Shown here: piece after piece, positions 32,101-43,369 of the stretch
Position numbering within the stretch: the stretch's first letter is position 1
How the letters are laid out: each line of letters starts with the position of its first letter
Assembly (NCBI GenBank): GCA_963920705.1
Contig: OY987232.1
Span: 18,265,942-18,329,941, forward strand
Source of the DNA: Odiellus spinosus
Lineage: Eukaryota; Arthropoda; Arachnida; Opiliones; Phalangiidae
DNA: 64,000 bases
Direction: 5' to 3'
Position numbers and translations under genes: made by a program
The notes under the pieces: generated by a model
What the model saw: the letters and a program-made list of their open reading frames with translations, nothing else
What the model was told of the DNA's origin: nothing
The model's database searches: none

Positions 32101-32301
32101 GATTCGTCTAATTCTCAAGAACCAATCAGTATCGTTGGCATAACTGTTGAATTGGCTAGAGATGATGATGATGACGAAGATGATGAAAAAAAGGGTGATA
32201 GCAATTCGGTGGAAACTAAATCATCAACGCAATCAGATACTGACTCTGATGTCGTTCAACCTTCAGAGGACAGTTTCCTAAAATCAAAACTTAAATATTA
32301 G
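29189..32301 (+). CDS. Tmie: TMIE family protein (transmembrane inner ear homologue)
   Basis: Exons 29189-29311, 29940-30084, 30142-30288, 31657-31847 and 32020-32301, all with GT-AG borders and consistent phases, give 888 bases and 295 residues. Residues 1-35 look like a signal peptide (ending S-V-N-A). The transmembrane helix is at about 76-97 (I-W-Q-L-M-F-L-A-L-A-G-L-I-C-L-V-V-F-L), followed by C-C-C-M-K-C-R-I-P-R-T-K-Q-E-I-E-A. This matches the vertebrate TMIE core (C-R-V-P-R-T-R-K-E-I-E-A). A lysine-rich stretch at 156-163 also recalls TMIE. In vertebrates TMIE is a subunit of the hair-cell mechanotransduction complex with TMC channels. The C-terminus is longer than in vertebrates and has an acidic run at 249-258. 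Intron 1 carries one MITE and intron 3 two. Start chosen as the ATG giving a signal peptide. Confidence 0.88.
29387..29859. mobile_element. TTA-duplicating hairpin MITE in TMIE intron 1
   Basis: Terminal inverted repeats TACCCTCTTCAGACGA...TCGTCTGAAAAGGGTA flanked by TTA on both sides (29384-29386, 29860-29862), the pattern of PIF/Harbinger-type elements. It contains the palindrome at 29673-29706 and a CGCG-rich word. No coding capacity. Confidence 0.75.
29673..29706. repeat. Palindrome with the satellite core TAAGCCTAATT
   Basis: 14-base perfect arms (AGCTAAGCCTAATT and its complement) around TGACGT. The arm contains the same TAAGCCTAATT core found in the 23-bp and 28-bp satellites. Confidence 0.9.
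30364..30701. mobile_element. CAGAAGCC MITE (TSD GCTAAAC)
   Basis: 338-bp copy in intron 3 of the TMIE gene with perfect 7-bp flanks GCTAAAC. Opposite orientation of the interior to the copy at 24946. Confidence 0.9.
30709..31267. other. TMIE intron 3, middle part
   Basis: I see nothing beyond AT-rich intron sequence between two MITEs. Confidence 0.5.
31275..31598. mobile_element. CAGAAGTA MITE (324 bp, TSD GTGATGA)
   Basis: Second copy in TMIE intron 3, perfect 7-bp flanks GTGATGA; slightly shortened at the right by loss of part of the 'acagagaggggtaga' word. Confidence 0.88.
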
Positions 32302-32700
32302 GGCATAATTATCTAATATTTTAATCTATTTAAACGAATAGGGTTAGTTTTAGAGTCGATTTTATTACAGGAGGTAGAAAAAAGAGATTTTTTTAAATAC
32401 AGGTTTACCTCATCATATTAAAATTGCCATGAATAATATTCATCTGCTAAACTGATATTACTAATATCACGCTCTGCTAGTTATAGTGCCAGTTAATATA
32501 TGTTTTAAGCCTATTAATAATTAATTAAAATACACGTTTTTATATATAAAATCGTCTGGTAACGTGTTTAAAAAATAATCATTCAAAATTGAAATATCGA
32601 CAAAAACTATGACACAAATATTAAATCAATAAAACTAACCATAAAAAGTAATTTAACAGCTTTAATTAAGCAAGATGTAATAAAAAAAATATAACGTCCA
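32302..32700. other. 3' region of the TMIE gene
   Basis: AT-rich sequence without a second gene. An AATAAA word lies near 32628, a plausible polyadenylation signal for TMIE. Confidence 0.45.
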
Positions 32701-32701
32701 A

Positions 32702-33310
32702 TAACATAAGTCTATAACTTTATTCCATAAAAGTAAACAACGCCCCGTAGCTTAAAACTATCAGCAAAGGCCCAGTTTTGTTTAATAGCCTTGTACTTAA
32801 AAATAGACAAAAAAAATCTACACCCCTGTCTGTCTCGAGTGATTTGGACTCGATATTTTTTTAGTCTGGAGATCTGTTGGTTACATTTAACCTGACCTTT
32901 ACCATAAGCCGATGAAACCCTCCTTTGAAGTCTATTACTCCCGGGTCTTGTCTACCCCTCTCTGTATGGGTTAGTCTCAAAAGGCGCGATCCGTACGCCT
33001 CCTAACGGTAGATGTTTTCGGAGCGGGAGTTCGTCCAGCGAATATCTCTAGCAGCCTTGGAGTTCGTCCAAAAAACGTCGTCGTTTGTGGAGAGAGAGAA
33101 TTTCCAATTTTCCGTAGACAGGGGGGATGAAGTAGGACCCCTTCTAACTCGTAAAATTGGGAATTTTACCCATACAGAGAGGAGCGCTATATGGAACATT
33201 AGAGTAGTAGACTTCAAAGGAGGGTTTCATCGGCTTCTGCCTTTACTGATAGTATTAAGCTAGGGGACGTTGTTTACTTTTATGAGATTAAGTTATAGAC
33301 TTATGATCAT
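32702..33310. mobile_element. R2-family element interrupted by a MITE
   Basis: The left part has 'ttccataaaagtaaacaacgcc' and 'atctacacccctgtctg'; the right part has 'tgatagtattaagctagggg' and 'gttatagactta'. The CATAAGCC MITE (32903-33239) sits in it. Confidence 0.7.
32903..33239. mobile_element. CATAAGCC MITE (TSD CCTTTAC)
   Basis: A family copy with one base changed at the left terminus (CATAAG for CAGAAG), perfect 7-bp flanks CCTTTAC, nested in an R2 element. Confidence 0.88.
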
Positions 33311-33649
33311 AATAATTAAAAAAAAAAAACCTCGGTTTTGACACGTGACAACAAAAAAGCGAGCTTTAGAAAAAGTATGCAACTGTTTGAAAACTTCAGT
33401 TACTAGGTGGAAATTGGTGAAACCGGTCTAATTTTCTCAGTTTAGACGCGGAATTAAAACTGCAGTGTTTTTCAATGTCTTCGTTCACGAATTTCTAAGG
33501 ATTTCAAACGAAAAAGACCCGATATTAAACGGTGAGTTAATCCAGATTAATATTTTCAAACCTAATTTTGAATAGGATATAATATTATTACCAATTTAAT
33601 GATGATTAAATTAAGCAACCTTGGTTTAAGGGTATAAAATTACTACAGT

Positions 33650-34165
33650 CTGTGATATTCATGAGATTAACGGATACCCGAATGTAACGGCAAACTTTTA
33701 CAATTCCTACTCATTGTTAAATTGGGAAATTGATACGAGTTATAAAGTTATTCATTCGCCGATAACGACAATTTGAAACCAAAGAGTTTCTTCGTCTATT
33801 TTAACCCAAAATTGAGATCTCGAAGCTAGAATTGTTCCTTTCGATTTAGATGAAAAAAATGGAATTATTATATTTCATTCTATATTACGGATTTCGAGAA
33901 ACGTCGTATTTTTATCTCGGCCCGTTATCCGTTCGAATAAATTGATGGATAATTCGTTTATTAAAATTTTATCTCCGGGTCTAATTCGTATCCAGCATTT
34001 GAATACGATTCTTTTTACATAATTTATGGATTTATATTAACTTTATTTATCCGAGATTAAAATATCTGAAAAAAAGCCTAGTTATCAATGGATAAGTTAT
34101 TCATTATCCGATTACGAGCTCATTATGTAAATTATATAACTCATGATAATGGATATTTTTCAGAT
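33650..34165. repeat. R4-family interspersed repeat, inverted copy
   Basis: Shares long stretches, in inverse direction, with 43370-43864, 45541-46013 and 54800-55300 ('ctaattcgtatccagcattt', 'cggcccgttatccgttcgaa'). No coding capacity; ends not defined. The region 33310-33650 upstream holds nothing I can name. Confidence 0.75.
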
Positions 34166-34636
34166 AAATTGTAAAGGAGCCAACTACACGGAAATGTGTG
34201 TCTTATCTCGTAAAAAGCGAAAGATTACAGAAAAATGTAAGTTTGCCAATATTTTTTAATCAATTTATTACATAATTGCGCAAGGCTAGTAAAAAATTAA
34301 TTTAACTAGTTTCGAATAATTCAATGGAAAAGTTATTCATTTTCCTGGGGCTCTACCAATCACGTCTGGGTCCTCCCATTGTATTTTTTTCTAGAAACGT
34401 TATCTCACCAACATAGTTCTAGTTTTAGTCTGTACAGTAGTAAAATATCACCTCACGTAGATAACCAATAAAAGATGATTCGAATCTTATGTCAGTAGGG
34501 GGGATAAAAAAATAAATTCAAGTTTGATTTTTCCGAACACGTTTTCGTCGCGACATTCCCAAATATTCAAGAGTCCAGTTTTTATTTCGTGGGGGTCAAA
34601 GTTCACGTACGTCATCTTTTTCGACTTTAATTTGGG

Positions 34637-34917
34637 CAAGGAGGATCAGAGAAGGAGAGGAAATGTGGGGCTGCGTTGAGTTAGAGAGAGAAGAGCCAAC
34701 CTCCCACTCGGGTGGAAAGGGGGGATAGGAAATTCTCGAGGTAAACTGTTGTCACGTGGTCGCTAGCTAGCGCGTCTCATAAAGGATTCGTTTTACCCAC
34801 GCGACAACATTTTACCACGAAACGTCTCTACCCCCGTTCTCCCAGAGTGGGAGTTTAGGCCGACGCAGTAGGAACCGCGCCGTCCCCACATTTCCTCTCC
34901 TTCTCTGATCCTCCTTG
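34637..34917. mobile_element. CAAGGAGGATC hairpin MITE (TSD ATTTGGG)
   Basis: 281-bp element with termini CAAGGAGGATCAGAGAAGGA...TCCTTCTCTGATCCTCCTTG and perfect 7-bp flanks ATTTGGG. The centre has a 'ggtcgctagctagcgcgtc' palindromic word. Copies at 42682-42971 and 49632-49922. Confidence 0.92.
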
Positions 34918-35383
34918 ATTTGGGCAAGTTTTTTTTATTGATCTGTATCTGTCATTAATTTATCTCAAAGATAATTAAGTTACGATAAGAAACGCTATCA
35001 GTTCGCGATTTTCACTTAAATTTGAATCGAAATCTTCTTTAGTTGATGGCTTAATTTTGATAATTATAACGCGAGTGATTAGCGAGAACTTTACTTCCGA
35101 CGAAATGTAAACGTCGGACGTAGTTCGTGGCATAATTTGATTTATTTTAAGTTTAATTTTTACTCTAATTACGATAAGAAATGGATATTATAACGGTGTT
35201 TTACGGATAAACTCGAAGATATCGCCACGGTAGAACTTACATTATTCGAGACCCGTTTTCGTCTGGCCTACAGCATGCCCACACTCTTCGGTGAGAGGTA
35301 GGATACTGGGGAAAGAGGTAATTAGAGAAAGTTCATTAGACTGGTAAATAAGCTTACCCCCAGAAAACAGAGACCCCTATTAA

Positions 35384-35818
35384 AGGGAGGATGCAACCTA
35401 ACAACAAGTGATTTTTTTTATCGATTCCTTATTGTTTAAATAGGCCTAATCCACTATTTAAAAAATTTACAAGCCAATATTAAACTAGAAATAAATTTAA
35501 AACTTACCCTGAAAATAGGCTTAGTGGGATTCATGGAGCTCCTGATTTCCTCGCGTGTAAGGTCTAGCGACCAATCGCGCGCGACGTAAGTCTCGTGGAG
35601 ATCTCGCGTGAACGACGGGCCTTCGCTCATTGGTCGCTAGACCTTACACGGACGCGATTCAGGATCTCCATGAATCCCGCTAAGCCTATTTTCAGAGTAA
35701 GTGTTAAATTTATTTCTAGTTTAATATTTGTATTGTAAACTTTTTATCGGTGGATTAGGCCTATTTAAACGATAAGGAATCGATAAAAAATCATTTGTAA
35801 TTAGATTGCATTCTCCCT
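35384..35818. mobile_element. TTAA-type hairpin MITE, cleanest copy
   Basis: 435-bp inverted-repeat element with AGGGAGgATGCAA...TTGCATTCTCCCT ends between TTAA tetranucleotides (35380-35383 and 35819-35822). TTAA duplication is typical of piggyBac- and Kolobok-type transposons. This is the reference for the hairpin copies in the peptide cluster spacers. The flanks at 34918-35380 and 35820-36380 hold only short repeat words (34990-35085 and 36250-36350, repeated at 46550-46650). Confidence 0.8.
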
Positions 35819-36720
35819 TTAATGAAAATCAATCTGGTGTGTTTTTTCTTACCCATTACTGCAATCTTAAACTATATTTAATCACTGCATTCAACCTTTA
35901 AAGCAACCAACTGATCTGCGTGAGATTTAGCTAGTTGTCTTTATTTCTATTTTTGACACTCAAGACACTCAGTTTTAGGGGGTAATGTATGTAGACCATT
36001 GTTTTCCTGACATGTAATTGGAAAAAGTATAATTTATTATATTACGTTTTTTTTTATCGTTTTACGAACCATTTGTAAGGCTGTATCATGTTTTCCGCCA
36101 ACCAGCTTCTATGAAAAATATTCTGATATAAATAATTTTAAGCGCTGGGTATTTTTTTTTTTGGATGTTAATGGGGTAGTATGAAATCATTTTGAAAAAT
36201 GTTTTATTTAAGATGGGAGTCAATGGGTAACTCAACAAAACTCAATCGAACCACAAACGCCATCAGTTCGCGGTTTTCACTTAAATTTAAATTGAAATCT
36301 TGTTTAGTTCGTGACGTAATTTTGATAATTATAACGTCTGAGATTAGGGAATCTTGTTTAAAAATAACTTAATCGAAATTTGATCATTTCCTACCTATTT
36401 CGAGTTCTAATATCACTTCGACGAACCAAATTGTGTTGCTATCCCTTTACGAAAGGAAAAGAAATAGGTTTTGTGGTTTTTACGTGGCGAGAATTCACTT
36501 CTCGTTGGATATATATTTTTTTTTACTTTGCGATATCTCAGATTTATATTTTCAGTAATCTCTCGAATAGGGCAAAACCATCCAAAGTAATATATATGTT
36601 TGAAAATATTAGCTTTCGAAAAAGCAGGAGATGCTGTAAATCTTCCAATCTCTACACTTTTAGAGATAACATAGTCAAGAACGCATTTAAAACCAGAGAC
36701 ATTACGAATTGGAGTGTATG

Positions 36721-37375
36721 ATGTTAAGCCTAATTCTATATCCAAAGGGTGTTAAGCCTAATTTGACACCCAAAGGTTGTTAAGCCTAATTTGACACCCA
36801 AAGGTTGTTAAGCCTAATTTGACACCCAAAGGTTGTTAAGCCTAATTTGACACCCAAAGGTTGTTAAGCCTAATTTGACACCCAAAGGTTGTTAAGCCTA
36901 ATTTGACACCCAAAGGTTGTTAAGCCTAATTTGACACCCAAAGGTTGTTAAGCCTAATTTGACACCCAAAGGTTGTTAAGCCTAATTTGACACCCAAAGG
37001 TTGTTAAGCCTAATTTGACACCCAAAGGTTAAGCCTAATTTGACACCCAAAGGTTGTTAAGCCTAATTTGACACCCAAAGGTTGTTAAGCCTAATTTGAC
37101 ACCCAAAGGTTGTTAAGCCTAATTTGACACCCAAAGGTTGTTAAGCCTAATTTGACACCCAAAGGTTGTTAAGCCTAATTTGACACCCAAAGGTTGTTAA
37201 GCCTAATTTGACACCCAAAGGTTGTTAAGCCTAATTTGACACCCAAAGGTTGTTAAGCCTAATTTGACACCCAAAGGTTGTTAAGCCTAATTTGACACCC
37301 AAAGGTTGTTAAGCCTAATTTGACACAAAAAGGGTGATAAGCCTAATTCGATATCCAAAGGTTTTTAAGCCTAAT
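36721..37375. repeat. 28-bp satellite
   Basis: About 23 near-identical units of 28 bp (ttaagcctaatttgacaccc core); one unit near 37025 is shortened. Edge units are diverged ('gatatccaaagg'). In reverse complement it shares AAATTAGGCTTAA with the 23-bp satellite 370 bases to the right. Confidence 0.93.
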
Positions 37376-37741
37376 CTTCATACTCACTTTCTCCCAATAA
37401 TCGAAACGTAGGATTTCCCCCCTAGCGTCTCAGATCGTTACTAATGACAAAAGAATTTAGCTTAGATAAGGAGTTTTGACGAGAGATCATTTTTGTAATT
37501 TTTAATACAAAATATGGTTATACCCTTTCTTCTTCATAAACGCAGTCCTGGTCATTTTAATCTCAACAAAGTTTTTAAAACTGCTTTGGATACCGCGAGT
37601 TGGAATTGTTGTAGTTTATAGAGCAGAGAGAGGTTATATTTGTATTTTTTCGGATTTCCGGCCATGTGTATTTAAAGGATTACTGTCATGATATCGTAAG
37701 AATTTTCCACTGAAATTTTTTCAAGTAAGAATAGTCGGAAG

Positions 37742-39230
37742 TGTTAATCGAGGTTTGAAATTAGGCTTAATCGAGGTTTGAAATTAGGCTTAATCGAGGT
37801 TTGAAATTAGGCTTAATCGAGGTTTGAAATTAGGCTTAATCGAGGTTTGAAATTAGGCTTAATCGAGGTTTGAAATTAGGCTTAATCGAGGTTTGAAATT
37901 AGGCTTAATCGAGGTTTGAAATTAGGCTTAATCGAGGTTTGAAATTAGGCTTAATCGAGGTTTGAAATTAGGCTTAATCGAGGTTTGAAATTAGGCTTAA
38001 TCGAGGTTTGAAATTGGGCTTAATCGAGGTTTGAAATTGGGCTTAATTGATGTTTGAAATTGGGCTTAATCGAGGTTTGAAATTGGGCTTAATCGAGGTT
38101 TGAAATTGGGCTTAATCGAGGTTTGAAATTGGGCTTAATCGAGGTTTGAAATTGGGCTTAATCGAGGTTTGAAATTGGGCTTAATCGAGGTTTGAAATTG
38201 GGCTTAATCGAGGTTTGAAATTGGGCTTAATCGAGGTTTGAAATTGGGCTTAATCGAGGTTTGAAATTGGGCTTAATCGATGTTTGAAATTGGGCTTAAT
38301 CGACGTTTGAAATTAGGCTTAATCGAGGTTTGAAATTAGGCTTAATCGAGGTTTGAAATTAGGCTTAATTGATGTTTGAAATTGGGCTTAATTGATGTTT
38401 GAAATTGGGCTTAATTGATGTTTGAAATTGGGCTTAATTGATGTTTGAAATTGGTCTTAATTGATGTTTGAAATTGGTCTTAATTGATGTTTGAAATTGG
38501 GCTTAATTGATGTTTGAAATTGGGCTTAATTGATGTTTGAAATTGGGCTTAATTGATGTTTGAAATTGGGCTTAATTGATGTTTGAAATTGGGCTTAATT
38601 GATGTTTGAAATTGGGCTTAATTGATGTTTGAAATTGGGCTTAATTGATGTTTGAAATTGGGCTTAATCGAGGTTTGAAATTAGGCTTAATCGAGGTTTG
38701 AAATTAGGCTTAATCGAGGTTTGAAATTAGGCTTAATCGAGGTTTGAAATTAGGCTTAATCGAGGTTTGAAATTAGGCTTAATCGAGGTTTGAAATTAGG
38801 CTTAATCGACGTTTGAAATTGGGCATAATCGACGTTTGAAATTGGGCATAATCGACGTTTGAAATTGGGCATAATCGACGTTTGAAATTGGGCATAATTG
38901 ACGTTTGAAATTGGGCATAATTGACGTTTGAAATTGGGCATAATTGACGTTTGAAATTGGGCATAATTGACGTTTGAAATTGGGCATAATTGACGTTTGA
39001 AATTGGGCATAATTGACGTTTGAAATTAGGCATAATTGACGTTTGAAATTAGGCATAATTGACGTTTGAAATTAGGCATAATTGACGTTTGAAATTAGGC
39101 TTAATTGACGTTTGAAATTAGGCTTAATCGACGTTTGAAATTAGGCTTAATCGACGTTTGAAATTAGGCTTAAATCTAGATTTAAAATTAGGCTTAATGA
39201 AGGTGTGAAATTAGGCTTAATTGACGTTTT
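37742..39230. repeat. 23-bp satellite, array 2
   Basis: About 64 units of 23 bp (gaaattaggcttaatcgagg core) in blocks of sequence subtypes: ggctt/cgagg, gggctt/cgagg, gggctt/ttgatg, then ggcat/cgacg and ggcat/ttgacg, and a return to ggctt. Same family as array 1 at 24065. Open frames on the minus strand (M-P-N-F-K-R...) are by-products of the repeat. Confidence 0.94.
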
Positions 39231-40140
39231 GTTACTCCTTTTTGCATGCACTATTTGCCGTTAGAGTACCATTATGAATGTCAGGTTTTGATATTCATAA
39301 CTTTAAATATTAAGATGGGTATCTATTGTTAATAGTTCAAGATCACGGTAGTCCTTTAATAGTTGGAAAAGCGACTAATGCTTTGGTTTCTGTTTGGCCA
39401 TGCATTTATACTCGTTGGATTATTGAGCGGGTGTGATTATTATGCGAGGAGACAAACGGCGTTTTGAATTGCAGCTGAAACCATTAATTCCAGGCCAGGA
39501 AACTTAATAGCTCTATTGGACCTAATCCGACTTATTTACGCCCTACGAAAGCCCATATCCTAGGCCCCCCAAATAAATAGAATTTTAATCCTAAACAACC
39601 GCCCTGCCCTAGTTTCAGTTTATGGAACTGTGGCTGGTTAGCACCTTTACGAAACTAAAACTATTCATATTCATATTATAATTACCGAGACCTTGCTTAA
39701 AAGTGAAACAACTGTAATTAGGCTTAAGATTGAACATTGTAAGTTCGCCCGCGTTTTCATGATCTATCAGAGATTAAATGAGGATGTGGATTATATTTTT
39801 AGTTTTATCATAGTACTAAAATACAATATTTAAAATTGTATACCACTTGGTTGAGGAGTTTTAAAGAAAATTCAACATATGGAAACGTAACTAATACGAA
39901 AGATAGGACTAACTTTATTAAGTACCAAGTACTTTCGCGAAAGAGACCGCGAGATTACGACCAGAACTGTAGACTCTACATAGCGAAATCACGTGACGAA
40001 AATGATGACGAAAATGGGCGATTATAAAATACGTATTTTAACAATCGCGGTATGTTTTTTCAGCAGTCTTTTCGAAAAGGATACTTAATCTAGATTTAAG
40101 TTAATTAAAACTCCATGACACCCTCACTTTAATTACATTT
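39231..40140. other. Region right of the 23-bp satellite
   Basis: No gene recognised. A diverged R5 fragment lies at about 39928-40070 ('gggcgattataaaatacgta'). Confidence 0.45.
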
Positions 40141-40149
40141 GTAAAATAC

Positions 40150-40345
40150 ATTATGGTCTGAGGTTCCATAGTGATGACGTAGTTGCGGGGATTTTTTATT
40201 TTAAAAATTTCGAAAATGGGCGATTATAAAATATGTATTTTTACTGTCACTGTAATTTTGTTCTATGACATATGTATATATATTTTGAATCGTTTTTTAA
40301 CGATCAACCCGAAAATATCACTCAATTTCCATTTGGAGTTCTAGA
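40150..40345. repeat. R5-family interspersed repeat, partial copy
   Basis: Marked by 'gggcgattataaaatatgta', 'tctatgacatatgtatatat' and 'gaatcgttttttaacgatca'. Other copies are near 44755-45140 (inverse), 47455-47875, 48358-48770 (inverse), 51389-51455 (fragment, inverse), 52540-52858, 55600-55812 and 57921-58285 (inverse). No coding capacity seen. Confidence 0.75.
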
Positions 40346-40683
40346 AAAACTCTAACAACCTCTCTTTAAGTGTGAGAAAAATATTTTTCTCTCTTATTAA
40401 ATATAGTTATTTAAGTAGCAAATTAATGTATGTGTTAAGTGTCTAGCCATCTCGTATATTGACCTATCCTCAGTAAATGTTGACCAGTAGTAGTTTTTTC
40501 TTCAACTGTGCTAAATTGTAATCAATAATTTCTCACGAATCTCTGGGGATGCTTTTTTTCGTGCCTTTACCTCTCGTGGTATTTGACGTGTCCATTGGGA
40601 TCTAATTTAGGTGATAAGTAAATGTACACGTATCCCTCTTATAGTTTCTAGTAAGTTTTAGTTTTACCGCAACTTAGCAATAC

Positions 40684-41021
40684 CAGAAGCCGATGAAACC
40701 CTCCATTGAAGTCTACTACTATAATGTTCCATATAGCGCGCCTCTCTGTATGGGTAAAATTCACGATTTTCCGAGATCGGAGGGGTCCTACTTCATGCCC
40801 CCCTGTCTACGGAAAATTGGAAATTCTCTCTCTCCACAAACGACGACATTTTTTTGACGAACTCCAAGGCTGCTAGAGGTATTCGCTCGACGAACTCCCG
40901 CTCCGAAAATATCTACCGTTAGGAGGCGTATGAATCGCGCTTTTTGAAACTAACCCATACAGAGAGGGGTAGACAAGACCCGGGAGTAATAGACTTCAAA
41001 GGAGGGTTTCATCGGCTTCTG
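40684..41021. mobile_element. CAGAAGCC MITE (TSD GCAATAC)
   Basis: Full-length copy with perfect 7-bp flanks GCAATAC (40677-40683, 41022-41028). Confidence 0.9.
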
Positions 41022-41213
41022 GCAATACTAACACTTTTATTAATAAGTCTTGATCTAAAGGAAATTACTCTTTCATTAGAGTTGGTATATTTTAATTTTT
41101 TAGGGTGTATTTTTATCGGTGATATTTGGGCCTTATGTTTTGTTTATTATGCTGTTTTGTAGCGGAAATCTTGAACTTTGCATAGAAATTCCGTTTGAAA
41201 TCGTACGTTTTAC

Positions 41214-41549
41214 CAGAAGCCGATGAAACCCTCCTTTGAAGTCTATTACTCCCAGGTCTTGTCTACCCCTCTCTGTATGGGTTAGTTTCAAAAATCGCGA
41301 TTCGTACGCCTCCTAACGGTAGATATTTTCGGGGCGGGAGATCGTCGAGCGAATATCTCTAGCAGCCTTGGAGTTCGTCAAAAAAACGTCGTCGTTTGTG
41401 AAGAGAGAATTTTCAATTTTGCGTAGACAGGGGGGTATGAAATAGGACCCCTCCGATCTCGTAAAATTGGGAATTTTACCCATACAGAGAGGAGCGATAT
41501 ATGGAAAATTAGAGTAGTAGACTTCAAAGGAGGGTTTCATCGGCTTCTG
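41214..41549. mobile_element. CAGAAGCC MITE (TSD GTTTTAC)
   Basis: Full-length copy, interior inverted relative to the one at 40684, with perfect 7-bp flanks GTTTTAC. Confidence 0.9.
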
Positions 41550-41609
41550 GTTTTACTTAACCTCGTAAAACATTACTTCCCGAAGTTAATTAAAACGAAT
41601 TATATTGGT

Positions 41610-42115
41610 ACACTAAAAAGCTTATATCTTCACCAGATATTTTCTTAGCGTTATGAAATTTTAATGTGCAAATAGCTCTATGTTCAATCTTCAAAATGAG
41701 CCCTTTTATTATTAATTTAACCCAGCCAAAATGAAGTTATAATTTTTTAAATAAAGTGTTGATATATGGGTGTTTATAATTAGACTAATTATGATGATTC
41801 ACTAATTAACTCATATCTTCAACAGATATTATGATAGACAGTTGAAAGTTGGATGTGCAAATAGAATGATATTCAATCTACAAAATGAGCTTTTTTATCA
41901 TTAATTTGACCCAGCCAAAATTAAATTATTAATTATTTAAATATTTGCATCAGCCTAATTAGGATGATGATATAATTCGCTAATATCTTAACCGGATCTT
42001 TTCCTAGATTATCAATGCAGTGATCTACATATAACACGAAAGTCAATCAACAAATAGAGAGCCCTTGTATCATTAATTAAAACACAATCTAAGCAAAATT
42101 AAATTATTAATTAAA
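41610..42115. repeat. Three degenerate tandem units of about 170 bp
   Basis: Three diverged units share 'atcttcaacagatatt', 'gtgcaaatag' and 'aatttgacccagccaaaatt'-type words at regular spacing. Old tandem repeat; no open frame. Confidence 0.6.
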
Positions 42116-42534
42116 AAAGTGTTCAGAAATGGGATGTTTGAAATTAGAGCCGCTGATGTAAAAACTTGATAAATTTATTATCCATTTTTATTAAATTTAG
42201 CCATAGATTCAACTATGGCTCCCGCAAATCAGATTAAAAGAGTTTGATTAATGAACTTATTAATATTAAATGCTAATTTAAAACTTCGTTAAACCTTTCC
42301 ATTCAAATTTTCTTTTAAGTGAAGTATGATTAGGTTTTTCAGGGGATTTTTAGATTTTTAGATTGGCTAAAAGTATATGAGAAGCTCTTCTAAATGAATC
42401 TCTGAATGAAATTTATTTTATTACCTCTTTACCAAGTTCCATATTATCGGAGAAGTAATTTTGAAAGCAGTACTCGGATAAAATCTTTAGCCATATCATA
42501 GACCAACAACCCCTTAAAATTGTTACGTTGAATT

Positions 42535-42671
42535 AGACCCGGAGATAAAATTTTAAGCTCCATTATTTATTCGAACGGATAACGGGCCGAGATAAAAAAT
42601 ACGACGTTTCTCGAAATCCGTAATATAGAATGAAATTCCATTTTTTTTCATCTAAATCGAAATGAACATTT
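42535..42671. repeat. R4-family fragment
   Basis: 'ttagacccggagataaaatt' to 'catctaaatcgaaa'; cut at the right by the insertion at 42682. No gene in 42120-42535. Confidence 0.65.
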
Positions 42672-42681
42672 TACGCTTAAT

Positions 42682-42971
42682 CAAGGAGGATCAGAGAAGG
42701 AGAGGAAATGTGGGGACGGCGCGGTTCCTACTGCGTCGGCCTAAACTCCCACTCTGGGAGAACGGGGGTAGAGACGTTTCGTGGTAAAATGTTGTCGCGT
42801 GGGTAAAACGAATCCTTTATGAGACGCGCTAGCTAGCGACCACGTGACAACAGTTTACCTCGAGAATTTCCTATCCCCCCTATCCCCCCTTTCCACCCGA
42901 GTGGGAGGTTGGCTCTTCTCTCTCTAACTCAACGCAGCCCCACATTTCCTCTCCTTCTCTGATCCTCCTTG
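42682..42971. mobile_element. CAAGGAGGATC hairpin MITE (TSD GCTTAAT)
   Basis: 290-bp copy with perfect 7-bp flanks GCTTAAT (42675-42681, 42972-42978); interior inverted relative to the copy at 34637. Confidence 0.92.
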
Positions 42972-42999
42972 GCTTAATGAACCTTGAAAAATTAATATG

Positions 43000-43330
43000 G
43001 TAGAATTCATAAGAAATCCATTTGGAATATTAAATTAAAGGGAACAGCTTTTAAAATTAATTTCGGAATCACCGGATGCTAAAAAAACATATTTTAAGAC
43101 ACGTTTTTCGTGTTTAAATTAATTTCTATAGTTTGGTAAAATTTGAATTTTAGTAAATATAAAATCCGACCAATCATATTATTTCTGCCTTCAACAGTGC
43201 TTGTAATGTCTTAATATTAAAAGAATAGGTCAATATTTGATGCCTAAGACCTTGAACATCAAATACCGGCCTATTCTTTTAATGTTATAATCATTACAAA
43301 AGGTGCAATAGGTTAGGCTTCGCCATGCAC
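43000..43330. repeat. Inverted-repeat element shared with cluster introns
   Basis: Contains 'aaagaataggtcaatatttgatgcc' and the opposed 'aaataccggcctattctttt', the same family found in the 5'UTR introns of C, F and G and at about 55870-56150. Confidence 0.55.
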
Positions 43331-43369
43331 ACCGAAGCACGGAGGTTGGAACACTTTTACAGGCGCTAA

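Noticed and set aside
38756-39056. M-P-N-F-K-R repeat proteins
   Set aside because: Three overlapping frames shifted by one 23-bp unit each; pure satellite.
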